Shown one piece after another: positions 24,804 through 36,756 of a stretch of 64,000 nucleotides of DNA. How positions within the stretch are numbered: position 1 is the stretch's first letter; every line of letters begins with the position of its first letter. Source of the stretch: Guadua angustifolia (lineage: Eukaryota > Streptophyta > Magnoliopsida > Poales > Poaceae); the NCBI GenBank assembly GCA_036346375.1, contig JAYEVE010000527.1, forward strand, positions 744,001 to 808,000, in the 5' to 3' direction. The position numbers were made by a program, and so were the translations under genes. The notes under the pieces are model-generated. The model searched no databases and was not told where the DNA came from. It saw only the letters and a list, made by a program, of their open reading frames with translations.

Positions 24804-24916
24804 AAATTCATTATATAATGAGAGTTACAAAAGAGAAAATTCGGACAAGTTTAAGATCTTTAAACTTGTCAGAATTTTCTCTTTGTTGTAATTCTCGGTA
24901 TATAATGAATCTGAAC
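24804..24916. repeat. Hairpin-forming MITE-like insert, CACTA copy 1
   Basis: About 113 bp in which the left arm (AAATTCATTATATAATGAGAG... to about 24857) is an imperfect inverted repeat of the right arm (...ATTCTCGGTATATAATGAATCT to 24912). The centre is AAGATCTT. A copy exists at 45604-45715 in CACTA copy 2. No coding capacity. The class of mobile element is not recognised. Confidence 0.6.
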
Positions 24917-24917
24917 T

Positions 24918-25850
24918 TAGAATAATTCACATGATACATATTCATTTGACATGATACATATACATTTCAAACTTCACATATACATAGAAATCTCACACAT
25001 ACATAGAAATCTCACATATACATAGAAACTGATCAATAGAAATAGAAATTTCAAAATTCACTGTAAATTAGAATAATTCACATGATACATATTCATTTCA
25101 CATGATACATATACATTTCAAACTTCACATATACATAGAAATCTCACACATACATAGAAATCTCACATATACATAGAAACCGATCAATAGAAATAGAAAT
25201 TTCAAAATTCACCGTAAATTAGAATAATTCACATGATACATATTCATTTCACATGATACATATACATTTCAAACTTCACATATACATAGAAATCTCACAC
25301 ATACATAGAAATCTCACATATACATATATATTTCAAACTTCACATATACATATAAATCTCACACATACATAAGTATTTGAAGATTTGCCTAATAATGACA
25401 AGTAAAAGGGACATCACAACTAGCATAGTGCTCAAGTTGTCAATTTTGTATTGTTCTCGAGATAACGGGTTGCCTTAAAGACCGCTCCTCACAAGAGGGA
25501 CAAAGATCATTGACCAATTTGTGACAACATTACTTTAGTGAAAATGAAACAACTTTTCCAAAGACTTGACAACTTAGAATAATTCACATGATACATATTC
25601 ATTTGACATGATACATATACATTTCAAACTTCACATATACATAGAAATCTCACACATACATAGAAATCTCACATATACATAGAAACTGATCAATAAAAAT
25701 AGAAATTTCAAAATTCACAGAAATTAGAATAATTCACATGATACATATTCATTTCACATGATACATATATATTTCAAACTTCACATATACATAGAAATCT
25801 CACGATACATAGAAATCTCACAATGTCATTTGCCTAATAATCGAACAGAG
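24918..25850. repeat. AT-rich tandem array with about 152-bp period, CACTA copy 1
   Basis: Units starting near 24920, 25072 and 25223 and again near 25577 and 25730 share AATAATTCACATGATACAT, TTTCAAACTTCACATATAC and CATAGAAATCTCACA blocks. Within each unit CATAGAAATCTCACA is itself repeated. About 200 bp of other sequence (25375-25575) divides the array in two. It sits downstream of the transposase gene and upstream of the second gene. Confidence 0.8.
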
Positions 25851-26509
25851 ACATGGTCTAATGTCACAAAGATACAAGCTCATGAATAAGTATTTGAAGA
25901 TTTGCCTAATATATATATATGCAAACAATACTCACACACGACACAAGGAAATGATTCTAAGTGACAGAAATATAAAGCAAAACAGTGGTGAGTGAGCCTA
26001 TCCGAGAATGCAAAAGGAGCATACAACTTACTAGCAAGAAAGATCATTTTTGGGGTATTTGAGAAGGAGCATACAACTTACTAGCAAAAGGAGCATACAA
26101 CTTACTATCCAGAATGCAAAAGGAGCATACAACTTTCAGAACCAAAGCAGAAGACGCTCAACCATTATTTTTAGAGCAAAAGGACATCGTGAAGATGTCC
26201 CTGTTTCAATTAAGAAATAAGCACAAAGTGTAACAACGTGATTACAGTCATCACAGAGCAAAATAACAAAATCTAAACCACAAAACGGCAAACCATTGCC
26301 AGCAACCAGACTATCAGCATATAGAATAAATTGTCGTAATCCAAGCAAGAAGGCACCCCAGAGCAAAGAAAGAACTAAAATCGAGTTGTCTTCAGATCGT
26401 AACTCGGCGCCACTATAAGCAATTTTGTTAACAATAAGCAAACACCAAACCACCACCAGAACTTGCAGACGCTCAACCATTATGAACAGTAAATATTCAT
26501 AAGACAAAT

Positions 26510-27150
26510 ATATATATCAGAATCACTAGATACCAATTGATCTATACAACTAAATGTCAAGTACTGGAAAATTGTTGTTGTCACAAATGGTCTCAATACA
26601 GCCCAATCTTCATCGAACAATAATCCCACTCTTGCAAGGTCCCCAAGCCTCAAAGACTAGCCCCTTTGCAAGCTCTTGTGATTAGCAATCACTCTGCGGG
26701 TAAGGAGGGCACAAACCCTAGGGTTGGCCGGAGGGGAACAAAGGGCGGAGGCAAGGCGCGGAGGCAAGGCTTGGAGGCGAGGACGGCGGTGGGGGGGTCG
26801 AGGGAGGCGAGGAGGAGGCGCGCGGTGGGGTCGCTGAGGCGCCCTGGCTCGTCGGAGGTCTTTGCAAACGAAAGGGAGGAGAAGGATATTGGGGAACAAT
26901 GGCGGAGTAGAAAAATTGGGGAAGAAGAGGCGGCGGATGGTTTATAGGTGCACCATCGCCCCGGTTGGTGTGTTCAATCGATCGATGTCTCACATCAAGA
27001 CGGTTGGAGTATCCAACTGATCGATGAGACATCATCCCTGCTGAATACACCAACCGGGATCGATGGGTCACCTCGCCGGGAGAGGAGCCTAGAGACTATC
27101 GGTCCTGTTGAAAACACCAACCGGACTGATGTTAAAACACTCAAAACAAT
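26510..27150 (-). promoter_or_regulatory. Promoter and 5' UTR region of CACTA second gene, copy 1
   Basis: CTATAAA on the minus strand (26947-26941) lies directly before a GC-rich, CT-rich stretch (26900-26700) that looks like a 5' exon. Just upstream (26950-27150) is a cluster of AACCGG/CCGGTTGG-type repeats resembling the element's terminal repeats. The same arrangement is at 43810-44300 in copy 2. Confidence 0.5.
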
Positions 27151-27185
27151 TTAGCGCCCATACAAATCGACAAGAATTCTTCCTC

Positions 27186-27272
27186 CCCCTTGGCTAGCGC
27201 GTGGCGCTTGAGTTCGAGGGCTCTCCCGATCGACCGTGAGGTCTCGGGTTCGAGCCCCGCTCGTGCCCCCTA
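27186..27272 (+). other. tRNA-like sequence with pol III A and B boxes, copy 1
   Basis: TGGCGCTTGAG at 27202-27212 fits the A-box consensus and GGTTCGAGCCC at 27247-27257 fits the B box, with spacing of about 35 bp as in tRNA genes. The stretch could fold partly as a tRNA arm but I do not see a full cloverleaf with a clear anticodon. It may be a tRNA relic or SINE head inside the CACTA element. A copy is at 43686-43772. Confidence 0.35.
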
Positions 27273-27299
27273 GCTCTTCTTTTATTTCTTTTTCTTTTA

Positions 27300-27660
27300 T
27301 TTGTTGTTTAACTACTGTTTCATGAAATAATTTTTAAAAATGCTTTTACCATTTTAGATTCATTTAGTCTTTTTTTTAAGATTTCTTTTTTTGAATCTCT
27401 TGCTTAACTATTGTTTCATTAAATAATTTTTAAAAATGCTTTTACCACTTTAGATTCATTTAGCCTTTTTTGTAAGATTTCTTTTTTTAAATGTCTTTGC
27501 TTAACTATTATTTCATTAAATAATTTTTAAAAATGCTTTTACTATTTTAGATTCATTTAGCCTTTTTTTTAAGATTTCTTTTTTGAATCTCTGCTTAAGT
27601 AATTGTTTCATTAAATAATTTTTAAATATGTCTTGTTTAAAGTTATTCTTTACAATATTT
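27300..27660. repeat. Four tandem copies of a 96-bp AT-rich unit, CACTA copy 1
   Basis: TTAACTA.T.TTTCAT starts near 27308, 27404, 27501 and 27596, each followed by AATAATTTTTAAA and, in the first three, GCTTTTAC, TTTAGATTCATTTAG and a T-run. Mirrored at 43330-43650 in copy 2. Confidence 0.8.
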
Positions 27661-27929
27661 TTTCTAACCATGTAATATAAATTAACATTATAGAAAATTG
27701 TAAGAAATAAAGTAATATTTGCACTCTTATAATTCCATTGCAAACTGTCACCTTGTTATATTAGTACAGAGGGACTTTGAACAATATTGTTAGTGAAATA
27801 TTAGTACAATTTGAGCAGAAAATACAGAAAACCACTAGAGGAATGAGAAACTAGTATGTTAGTAGTCTATTACACCAAAAGCAATCCTTATTTGCTAACA
27901 TACTTTGCTTTTACAAGTGATCCTTCATT

Positions 27930-30900
27930 ATGATCGCGGCACGTAGGGAGATTCCTCTCAGATCATTCAAGACACTAATGTCTACGCCCACCGTGAAAGG
28001 AGGCAGCTCGTCGAATCGATTATACTCTTCTTCGTCTGTGACGCCTCAACTCCGACAATCCTTCTTTTACCGAAGAACCACGTGGCGCCTTGGCGATCGC
28101 ATCGCTAGTCTTCTCTTCGCTTTTTCGGTTTCTTTGTCCATGTCCATCACATAGAATACCGTGTCACATCATTAGCGAGCACGAACGGTTCGTCCCTATA
28201 GGCCACTTGCTTGAGGTCAACGGTTGTCATACCGCATTTATCGATATCCACGGCTGTTAGTTTGACCCATTGGCACCGAAATAGAGGGACTTTTAATGGC
28301 CCGTACTCCAGCTCCCAGATCTCCTCTATGAAACCATAGTAGGTGTCCATCTTTCCATTTTTGTCCAAGGCATTTATACGGACGCCCATTGCTTTTGTTG
28401 GTGCTCTTGTTATCCTGGGTTGTCGTGTAAAATGTGTACCCATTTATCTCATACCCTTGAAATGATATGATTGTTGTGGACGGTCCTCGAGCCAAGAGTT
28501 TCAATTGTTCATCGTCATCGCTTGCCCAACAATTGCTTTTGTAACCAAGCGCGAAATGATCCATTTGCTCCATCTGCGATCCACTTATCGACTTCTCTGG
28601 GTATTGGTAGCGTAGACTCATCTCGTGATCATAGATATCTGGAGCCACCACAGCTTGCTTGTTTCAATACCGTGAAATGTGCTTGTTTAAATGCAAGTAG
28701 ATCGTCGCTATAGGATTCTTTTCTCCCTAAAGTCCCTTTTCCCGTAGCCTCCCCTCATGGCGTGATACAGGACGCCAATCGGATTCAGATCATCCATGTA
28801 ACTAACACAAAACTCGATCACCTCCTCTGTCTTGACACCTGCGCGAATGCAGCCTTTCAGGCGAGACCGGTTCTAACATACTTCTTTAGGATACCCATGT
28901 ACCTCTCGAAAGGAACATGTTGTGGAGGAACACAGTCCGAGAATTTCTATCTCTTTAACAATGTGGACCATGAGATGGACCATAATATCAAAGAAGGATG
29001 GAGGGAAGATCATCTCAAGGCTAACCAGATCATTGACCATGTCATCATGCAGACTAGATAACTTATTCGCTCGATGACCTTCTCGCGACACCGCGTTGAA
29101 GAACGAACACGCCTTTATGATTGTCCTCGTACCCAATCCGCGTAATACCTCGCACCGCCATCGAGCAATCAGGTCATCAACACATGACAATCATGGGATT
29201 TTATGTGTACGATTTTATTCTCTTTCATGTTTATGAGTCTCCTTATGTTCGAGGAGTATCCACAAGGACCTTCACTTTGCTTAAGAACTTAATCATGTTT
29301 TTTTTCTTCCTTGCTCAAAGTGTAGCTCATGGGTGGAGGTAATGTTGTCCTTTCTCTCTCTTTCCGGATGTAGGTCGTTCTCGAGTCCCAATAGTCAGAG
29401 GTCCTTTCGTGCTTGAAGTGTATCTTTTGACTTACCGTACATATCTAGGAAACCTAGCGTGTTCACGCAGACATTCTTCGTGATATGCATGAAGTCCAAA
29501 GGAGTGGCGGACCTCTAAGTCTTTCCAAAGAAGGTAAGTCCCAAAATATTGACTTCTTCTTCCAAATGGCCTTCGTGTGACCTTGTTCACCGGGACAGTT
29601 TGCTAACAGACCTTTTCCAAATACTACTTTCAGATCCTTTACCAAAGAAAATACAAGCGCCCCATCGCGATGCATGGGCTTTTACGCTTTCTCTTCGTCC
29701 CATCAAAATTCTCACCCTTCCTCCGTAACGGGTCCTTCATATGGAGGAACCTACGGTGGCCCATGTACACAACCTTTCGAGAGTTTTTAGGTACTTATCG
29801 TCTCAGTATCCTCTAAGCGGTGAATGCGTGCTTTATATCCTTTGATAGATAGGCCCGATAGATTACCAAGTGCAGGCCGCCGTTGATGGTTACGAATAGC
29901 AATGCACGAAGTGAAGTGCTCTCTTTGTACTCATCCCATACACGCATACACCATCGCTCCACAGTTGTTAACAGATCTTCAACCAACGGTTTGAGGTACA
30001 CATCAATGTCGTTTCCGTGTTGCGGGCCTTGGATAAGCAATGGCATCATAATGTACTTCCGCTTCATACACGTACCAAGGAGGAAGGTTGTAGATACATA
30101 GAGTTACGGGCCAAGTGTCAGGATCGCCGCTCATATCGCCGAACGGTTCATCCCATCCGTACTCAACCCAAACCTTATGTTCCTTGCATCCTCAAGAAAG
30201 TCCGGGTATGTTCTATCGACTTTCCTCCACCGGGAGCCATCAAGAACGTGCCTTAGCCTTCCGTCGCCCTTACGGTCTTCCTTGTGCAACAAGATCATCC
30301 GGCATGCGCTTTGTTCGCAAATAAACGCTTCAACCGGGGATTACAGGAAATACCACACCACCTTAGCAGAGGTCTCTTCTTCTTCGCCGCCTCTACCTCA
30401 CCGGGTCATCACGCTGGTCTTATACGCAAGTTTTGCACACCGGACAAGCTTCGAATCCTCATACTCATTGCGATAAAGGATACAATCATTACGGCATGCA
30501 TGTATCTTCAGACCTCCAACCCCAAAGGGCGCATAACTTGTTTGGCATCGCACGTAGTTTCGGCGGTGTGTTCCTCTCGAAGTAACTTCTTTATGAGGCA
30601 TAACAACTCGTCAATCCCTTATCGGACAATCCATTGGTCGCCTTCCATTGCATCGCTTCTAGTGTGGTACGCAACTTTTATGGCCCCGTCGACGGTTTGG
30701 GTACAACAGTTGTTCCGTGGTCCTCCCATAGGCGCCGAACTTTTCGTAATGTCTTTCATCGATGTATTCTCCTCTCCATCACGCAAAGATCTGGTCTAGG
30801 TCATCATCACCACACTCCCCAATGTATCTTCGAAGAACCATGTTGACCGGCGTCCGGGATATTGTTGTCCCTTCTTCTTCTTCACCGCCTTCCTCAGATA

Positions 30901-31135
30901 ATCTCTTCTTCACCGTGCTTGGTCCAACAGTATAGTTTGACATGAAACCTCTTGTGAGCAAATGAAAGTGAAGGTGGCTGGATTTTGGCCACTCCTTCTC
31001 ATTCTTGCGCCTATGCATGGACAAAGATATGTAGCCCGACGTCGTGTGTGCATCGGCAAGACGAAGAAAATCTTGCAAACCCCGCAAGAACTCCGGGAGC
31101 GCCGATCCATGTACATCCATCGCCGGTCCATCTAC
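27930..31135 (-). pseudogene. CACTA transposase (TNPD type), copy 1
   Basis: Catalyses excision and insertion of CACTA elements. Minus strand, domain order: Transpos_assoc start MDRRWMYMDRR with FLRGLQDFLRLADAH (31130-31040); DDDLDQIFA acidic linker (about 30800); Transposase_21 core with NDIDVYLKPLVEDL and LRALLFVTINGG (30020-29885) and WKKKSIFWDLP (about 29560); DUF4218 with VNDLVSLEMIFPPSFFDIMVHL (29045-28960); DUF4216 with LLARGPSTTIISFQGYEINGY (28500-28435) and YYGFIEEIWELEYGPLKVPLF (28350-28285), VDLKQVAYRDEPFVLAND (28230-28170). The order and spacing match full-length CACTA transposases. Frame changes interrupt it at many points. Copy 2 (39850-43060) is the same gene. Confidence 0.8.
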
Positions 31136-31185
31136 ATTATGTTACATCAAGATAATCTGTTACCTCATTTTCGGATAATGAATTG

Positions 31186-32215
31186 TTGAACCAAAACCTA
31201 AATATTAGCTAGATCCACACCTTCAATCCGAGCTAAATAATAATCCAAGCAAAATATAAACCCACACAACAAGTTTTTGCAACCTACAAAAAGAATTGGT
31301 CGATCGAGTCGGATTCAAAATTCGAACAAAATTCACGACGACTTTGTTTGCAAATTCGTTGAAATTGTAACACCCTAAAAATTTCTAAATTATTATTCAA
31401 TCATTTATTTTTATTTTTTCTAAATCTCTAGCACTTAATTAATGATGTTTTCAAAAATAATTTGTTGATGGAAATTAAAACCAAAATTATACTAGAAGTA
31501 ATTTTCTAAGTTTAAAATATTCCAAAGTATTTTTGAAAACTTTTCTCAAATATTGAACTTATTTTATATTTTCTATAAAGCCATTCATATTTCTGATATT
31601 ATTTTAATTCGCAAATGAATTTAAATTTCTTCTTTTCCACATAACCATTGCCATTTGAAGATCCCAAACTCCATGATTTCCATGCACCATTCTCCCCGAC
31701 CACGTGCAACCAAACCTCATCCTTCATCGATCGATGGAACTAAAACCTAAATTTAAGCTAGATCCACACATTAAAGGCGAGCTACATTATAATCCAAGCA
31801 AATTCTAAGCTTACACAACAAGTTTTTGTATCCTATTTGAAAAGATCAAGCTAGATCTCTACATTCATATTAATCTTTCATCAATCATGGGAAAAGATCA
31901 AATTTTTTTATAATTCAAGCAAAAAAGAGGCTCCATTTAACACCAAATGATGTGAGGAATGATGTTACTAACCTTAGTTACCTTGGTTGCGAGTAAAATG
32001 ACCAAAATTTTGAAATTTGGGCAGCACCTCCCTCTACATTCATAATCTTTGATCAATCATGGGAAAAGATCAAATTTTCTTCATAATTTAGGCAAAAAAG
32101 AGGCTCCATTTAACACCAAATGAAGTGAGGAATGATATTACTAACCTTAGCTACCTTGGTTGTGAGTAAAATGACCAAAATTTTGAAATTTTGGGCAGCA
32201 CCTCCCTCCTTCAAG
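31186..32215. repeat. Duplicated leader segments at the 5' end of CACTA copy 1
   Basis: Two kinds of repeat. An AACC/TAAAACCTAAAT...AACAAGTTTTTG unit of about 110 bp occurs at 31190 and 31738, separated by about 370 bp beginning TGTAACACCCTAAAAATTT (31366), which looks like a Gypsy LTR start. A unit of about 155 bp with ATCAATCATGGGAAAAGATC, AGAGGCTCCATTTAACACC and ATGACCAAAATTTTGAAATTT occurs at 31878 and 32050. Copy 2 has the same set at 38775-39800. No coding frame seen; this is probably the transposase 5' leader. Confidence 0.65.
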
Positions 32216-32297
32216 CTCTTGGTCAAGCTCCACCGTTTTTTTCAAGCAGTTGAAATGATCTGGTCCGCAGAGAGCGGAGGAGGAAGAAGTTTAAATT

Positions 32298-32571
32298 GGG
32301 ATATTAGTACCGGTTCAAGACACCAACCGGTACTGATGGTCTCACATCAGTACGGTTCATGTCACGAACCGGTACTAGTGAGCTCCCGCTAAATAGTACC
32401 GGTTCGTTACACGAACCGCATCGATGTGAGACATCGCATCGGTTGGTGTCTTGAACCGTACTAATATCCCCGCAGTGTAGAGCCGCTGAACCGGATCGAT
32501 CTAACTATCACCCGGTTCAGACGAGCCTGCATCTTGATGGGCCGGTAGCAAAGGTCGGATCTGTAGTAGTG
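32298..32571. repeat. CACTA copy 1 terminal and subterminal repeats (right end)
   Basis: Array of GTACCGGTTC, GAACCGGTACT and AACCGCATCGATG units (32308-32460), then a less repetitive 95 bp ending CTGTAGTAGTG at 32571. The terminal 11 bp are the inverted form of the left end. Confidence 0.8.
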
Positions 32572-34109
32572 GCCGAATTCGTCGGACGAGGTCACGCGCG
32601 AGGAAACTTTTTCCATTGTCTCCGGAAACGTGGCCGATTCAAATTCTTTAAGCGCGGCCGAAGCAATCAAGGAGTCGGACACTCTTTTCGGGCGGGAAAA
32701 AGTGCGAGCGACGGGCCGTATTCAAAGTCGCGCGTGGCGTCGCTAGGATCCAGGCGCGAGCGATCGAACCGTCTCCGTCCATCCTTTCCGGTTCGGTTTC
32801 CAAATTGACGCCGCATCGTCTCCGACGCGAATTGCTTCGCCTTCCATCCTTGCGCACATGCTGAGGCTATAAAAGCCCATCCGCAACCGAGGTTCTCTAA
32901 CCCTGAGCGCATCCACCGGTGCTAGTTTTCTCCGTCGAATCGCTGCCGAGAAGCCGTGCGGGAAATTCGCGAAGGATAGCAGGCGTTGTCAGGAGATTTC
33001 CGAGAGCGCGCTACCGAGTTGTCGCCGAGGTCGTCATCTTCGTCTCCGGTGAATTCAAGTCGCCGTCGTTTCATCGCCGATCGGGAGTTTCGTCAGCCGT
33101 CGGATTTTAATCGAGCGCACGGAATTCGTCCACGTCACTTCGGAATCGGTAAGCGTCTCCGATTAAATATTAGTCGTTGGATTTAAGTCGGACGATTGAT
33201 ATTAGGCCACGTAGTAGATTTACCCGTAACCGTTAGAGTGAGTTCATCAGTCTAGAATTAGCCACGTGCCATCCGTACAGTCGGGCGGGGGAAAATTCGT
33301 ATTTTCTTTATAAAAATAATTCGGAAAGATTTAGAATTTCTAATTCCAGAGTTTAGTTTATTTTTAAAACTTCTAAATGTTATAATCTTTTGCATATGAA
33401 CTCCGATTTGGGTGATTCAAACTCCTAAAAATTTATAAAATCATGATATATCTAATGGGGTTTTATTTGAATTTGGAGTTCATTTGTTATTTGTTCTTGG
33501 TGTTTATTTGCTATTTGGTTTTGGTGCTTATTTGCTTTCTCCCACGATTCGCGTGAGACGTTGAGTTGAGCGAGGTGTCGAAGAAGGATTATTATTTCAA
33601 GAGCAATCTTCGGAGCAATACCAGAGCTTAAGCAAGGCAAGTTGTGCTTTGATCATGTTGCACCCATAAACTAGATTGCATGCTATTTTGATTTACCGTA
33701 TCACTCGTTATTGTATGTGTATAAATGATTTCAACATATATTTGGGACTAGCTATCGTACGCTTTGAATTATATCCTACCTTGCTAGTTGTATGCCATGA
33801 TCCACCTGTCACCCTAGGTTGGTTAATTATAGTTGGTTAAATAGAAAATCAACATGGGTGGTTAGACCGAATTAGAGATGCTTAGCCATGCCACGTCATC
33901 ACATGCTCATGGAATATTGTTTATTAATCTTGACTAATGGAATATGGAACTATGATAATAATTTGTGGGCCATGTGTGGTCGCACAAAGAGATTGAGTTG
34001 TTATGACAGCAGAGTCACGCAACGATGTTGATTTGTGAAGAGCACGTGGTGTTTGGTAATCAACTGGGGTGGGAAAAATAATTTAAACTGAGGCAAGTGG
34101 CAAGATTGT

Positions 34110-34243
34110 TTTTGGTGGGCCAAGAGTGGCAATTGGGCGGTCGTATTTGGTTTTTGGTGGGCCAAGAATGGCAATTGGGCGGTCGCATTTGGTTTTTGGT
34201 GGGCCAAGAGTGGCAATTGGGCGGTCGCATTTGGTTTTTGGTT
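34110..34243. repeat. 42-bp minisatellite, three units
   Basis: GGGCCAAGA(G/A)TGGCAATTGG starts at 34117, 34159 and 34201. Forty-two bases is 14 codons, so a minus-strand frame with repeated RPPNCHSWPTKNQ runs through it; that is a by-product of the period, not a likely gene. Counterpart at 51398-51520. Confidence 0.8.
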
Positions 34244-35915
34244 AGTCTTACCTTGGTCAACTAAGGGTAGTTAATTTAAAATGAACAACTGGATGGGATG
34301 GCGGGATGCCATGTGGATAATGGAACTTGATTTAGGATGAAGAACTTGAGTTTATTTGAGAATCATTGAATCTATTTACTTGTTATTATTTGTTTTACTG
34401 TCTTTTCAATCTATTAATGTATGTGTTTCAAATGTCGCTTCATCGCTTATGAACCATAAGCCTTCCTTTGGAATAAGCCGCATATAGTTATAATAGAAAT
34501 GCATTCATGCACAACTTGTTGAGTACGTGTTGGTGTACTCACCCTTGCTTAACAACCAACAACAAGTGGAGGAATCATCTTCAATATTGGAGAAGGACTT
34601 TCGGTGGACGCGTGTCACTAGGCCAATCCTTGTCGATGCGCTGTGGTGTCTTGATGGGACATCTACGCTTTCTACTACTCGCTGCATTTGTCTTATTGGT
34701 CTTATTATTGCCTTGCAAGGCTGAATAATGTAAGTGATCATAAAATCATACACTAGTTACATTCAATCAATAAAGTCCTATTATTCTTATCGTTGTGTAT
34801 GATATGATGCTTACCGATGTTAAGCTGTGTGCACTAGCGTTTGATCCTGGGACTAGTGCGGAAAAACACAGTGGATTCGAATGGTTGGATTCGGGTCCTT
34901 ACATATGGCCTATGTATATGTGATGCATGTAATGTTTACATGGCCTGCGTGCCATGTCAAGCCATAAGGCTATTTCATTATCAAAGTTGTATAACGGCTG
35001 CGTGTGGTCGACTTGTGATGTTTGAAACCTTCATGTAAATTTCATTATCTAAGTCATAAGGAGTTGCATCTACAATGATGAAGATGATGGCAATCAAGCA
35101 TGATGGCTAGGTGAACAATCAAGCAAGATGGCCATGTGAACCAACAAGCATGATGATGGAGATCCTAATGCTAAAGGCCATACTATTTCACGACTTAATC
35201 TTGATTTTATGTGGATGTGTGTTTAATCCTTGCTATTTTCTTTATGCTCATTGCATGTGATGCCATGTTCATAGTAGATATTGTTCATCCCCATAGTTAA
35301 ACAAATTTTAAATCAAATATGTCCACCCTATTGTTGCACCTATCAAGAATTTAGATCATTATTGATATGACTGCCAAAGTAGTATATCAATGACTATCTT
35401 AATAGATGATAGGGACGTGTTGGACACATCACGCATAACAATGGTAGATTTAATCAAGCTATCAAAACGGTTTTGGGCTTGAGGACATAAGTGGTTGAGT
35501 TTTGATTTCAGTAATGAAGGAACAAATACAAGACAATTGGTGTCTAGGAAAACACACATGAGGCTAGGTTTCTTAATTGGCACCCGAAATCGGGAAGTGC
35601 TCCCTTCCTCATGTGAGCCCTAGGGTAGGTTGACCTGGCCATGAGTCGAGTTGACGGAGGCATTCATTACTTGTTTTCATGCTCAACCAACAAGAGTTAC
35701 ATAAGATGTAATTAGCAAAGATGTTGCTTACCTATATCATTAAATCTCTAGCAGTGATGCCAAAGCTCATTAGTGTTTGATGAATATGGATCTTGAATAC
35801 TCACTATGTGTCCATAAAGGGGGCACATGATAGGAGTATCTTTTATTAAAATGTTTAATGAAAGTTTTACATAAACATAGGGCTTAGAAACTTTGCATGT
35901 TTTTGTTGTAGTTCA

Positions 35916-36735
35916 ATGGCACCTGCTACTCCTTCTACTACACCTGGTTTTGCTTTGAGATCGGTTTTGAAAAAGGAAAAACTTAATGGAACAAATTTTG
36001 TGGATTGGTATCGCAACCTGAGAATTGTTCTCAAGCATGAAAAGAAAGACTATGTTCTAGAGAATCCAATTCCTAATGAACCAAGTAGAAAATGCTTCTC
36101 ATAATGATAAGGCCGAGTATGAAAAACATGTTAATGCCTCTGTAGAGGTCAGGTGTCTCATGCTTGTCACCATGGACTCGAGCTTCAAAAGCAATATGAG
36201 GACCGTGATGCTTACAATATGATTGTGGGCTTAAAGGACATGTTTGGGAATCAAGCAACAAATTTGAGAGGTATGGTATCTCCAAGCTTTTGTTTGCTTG
36301 CAAGTCGGGTGAAGGAAGTCCCGTCGATCCTCATGTAATCAAAATGATTGGTTACATTGGGAGATTGGAAAAGCTCGATTTTCCCTTAGCCTTGGTTTGG
36401 CTACGGATGTGATTCTCCGATCTCCGCCTCGAGTTTTGAGCCGCTCATTATGAATTTTCATATGAATAGCATGGAGAAAAGCCCGATCGAACTACATGGG
36501 ATGCTCAAGTCTCTTTGAGGAAAGCATAAAAAAAACCTAATCATGTGATGATGGTTCAGAAACCACCGCCTTCAAGAAGAAGGCTAAGACTGGAAACAAA
36601 GGAAAGGGCAAGGGCAAGGTTGAGATCGCGAGTCTCAAATCTAAGCTTGAGAAGCTTAAGATTGGCCCTAAACCTGATGCTCAAGGCTTCTATTGCAAGA
36701 AGTTAGGACATTAGAAACTAAACTGCAAAGTACCG
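35916..36735 (+). pseudogene. Copia gag, D1 copy
   Basis: Same start as the D2 gag at 53198 (MAPATPSTTPGF) and the same capsid-like segment LNGTNFVDWYRNLR at residues 26-39. The frame is lost after about residue 60 (36,095) and needs several shifts compared with D2, nearly all at former CAG/CTG sites. The C-terminal basic part and the zinc knuckle (CFYCKKLGH, then a stop in place of Trp) are at about 36690-36720. Not functional as written. Confidence 0.8.
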
Positions 36736-36756
36736 GCAGATAAGAAGAATGGAAGT

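Larger units (their letters stand above)
20318..32571 (-). mobile_element. CACTA DNA transposon, copy 1 (12.25 kb)
   Basis: The left end reads CACTACTACAGAAAGGG at 20318; the right end reads CTGTAGTAGTG to 32571, its inverted counterpart. GCC at 20315-20317 and 32572-32574 is the 3-bp target duplication expected of CACTA elements. Subterminal ACCGGTACT-type repeats fill both ends. Two minus-strand genes lie inside: transposase (31135-27930) and a second gene (24330-21750). The 5' end of the element is therefore at 32571. Both genes are broken as written. The element is inserted in the solo Gypsy LTR. Confidence 0.9.
19590..34903 (+). repeat. Solo Gypsy LTR in the Copia leader, split by CACTA copy 1
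   Basis: It begins TGTAACATCCC at 19590 and ends ...GGGTCCTTACA at 34903. TATGG stands on both sides (19585-19589 and 34904-34908). Without the CACTA element the LTR is about 3.06 kb (19590-20317 plus 32575-34903). It carries the GC-rich leader-like stretch, the GCAAGGCAAG motif (33630) and the TACTCACCCTTGCTT motif (34536) typical of long-LTR Gypsy elements. No internal gag-pol follows, so it is a solo LTR produced by LTR-LTR recombination. Its last 1.7 kb is duplicated at 50473-52187. Confidence 0.8.

Noticed and set aside
24918..25850. CRISPR-like array
   Set aside because: Units are contiguous tandem repeats without unique spacers, in a plant transposon.
20318..32477. Right end of CACTA copy 1 placed at CGCAGTG (32477)
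   Set aside because: The true inverted terminus CTGTAGTAGTG with a matching GCC duplication is at 32571.
34060..34260. Repetitive small protein at the 42-bp minisatellite
   Set aside because: The frame is a consequence of the period; no start context or conservation.
35359..35583. Conserved minus-strand ORF seen twice (also 52641-52865)
   Set aside because: Identity reflects the recent 5.2-kb duplication, not selection; it lies in the Copia leader.
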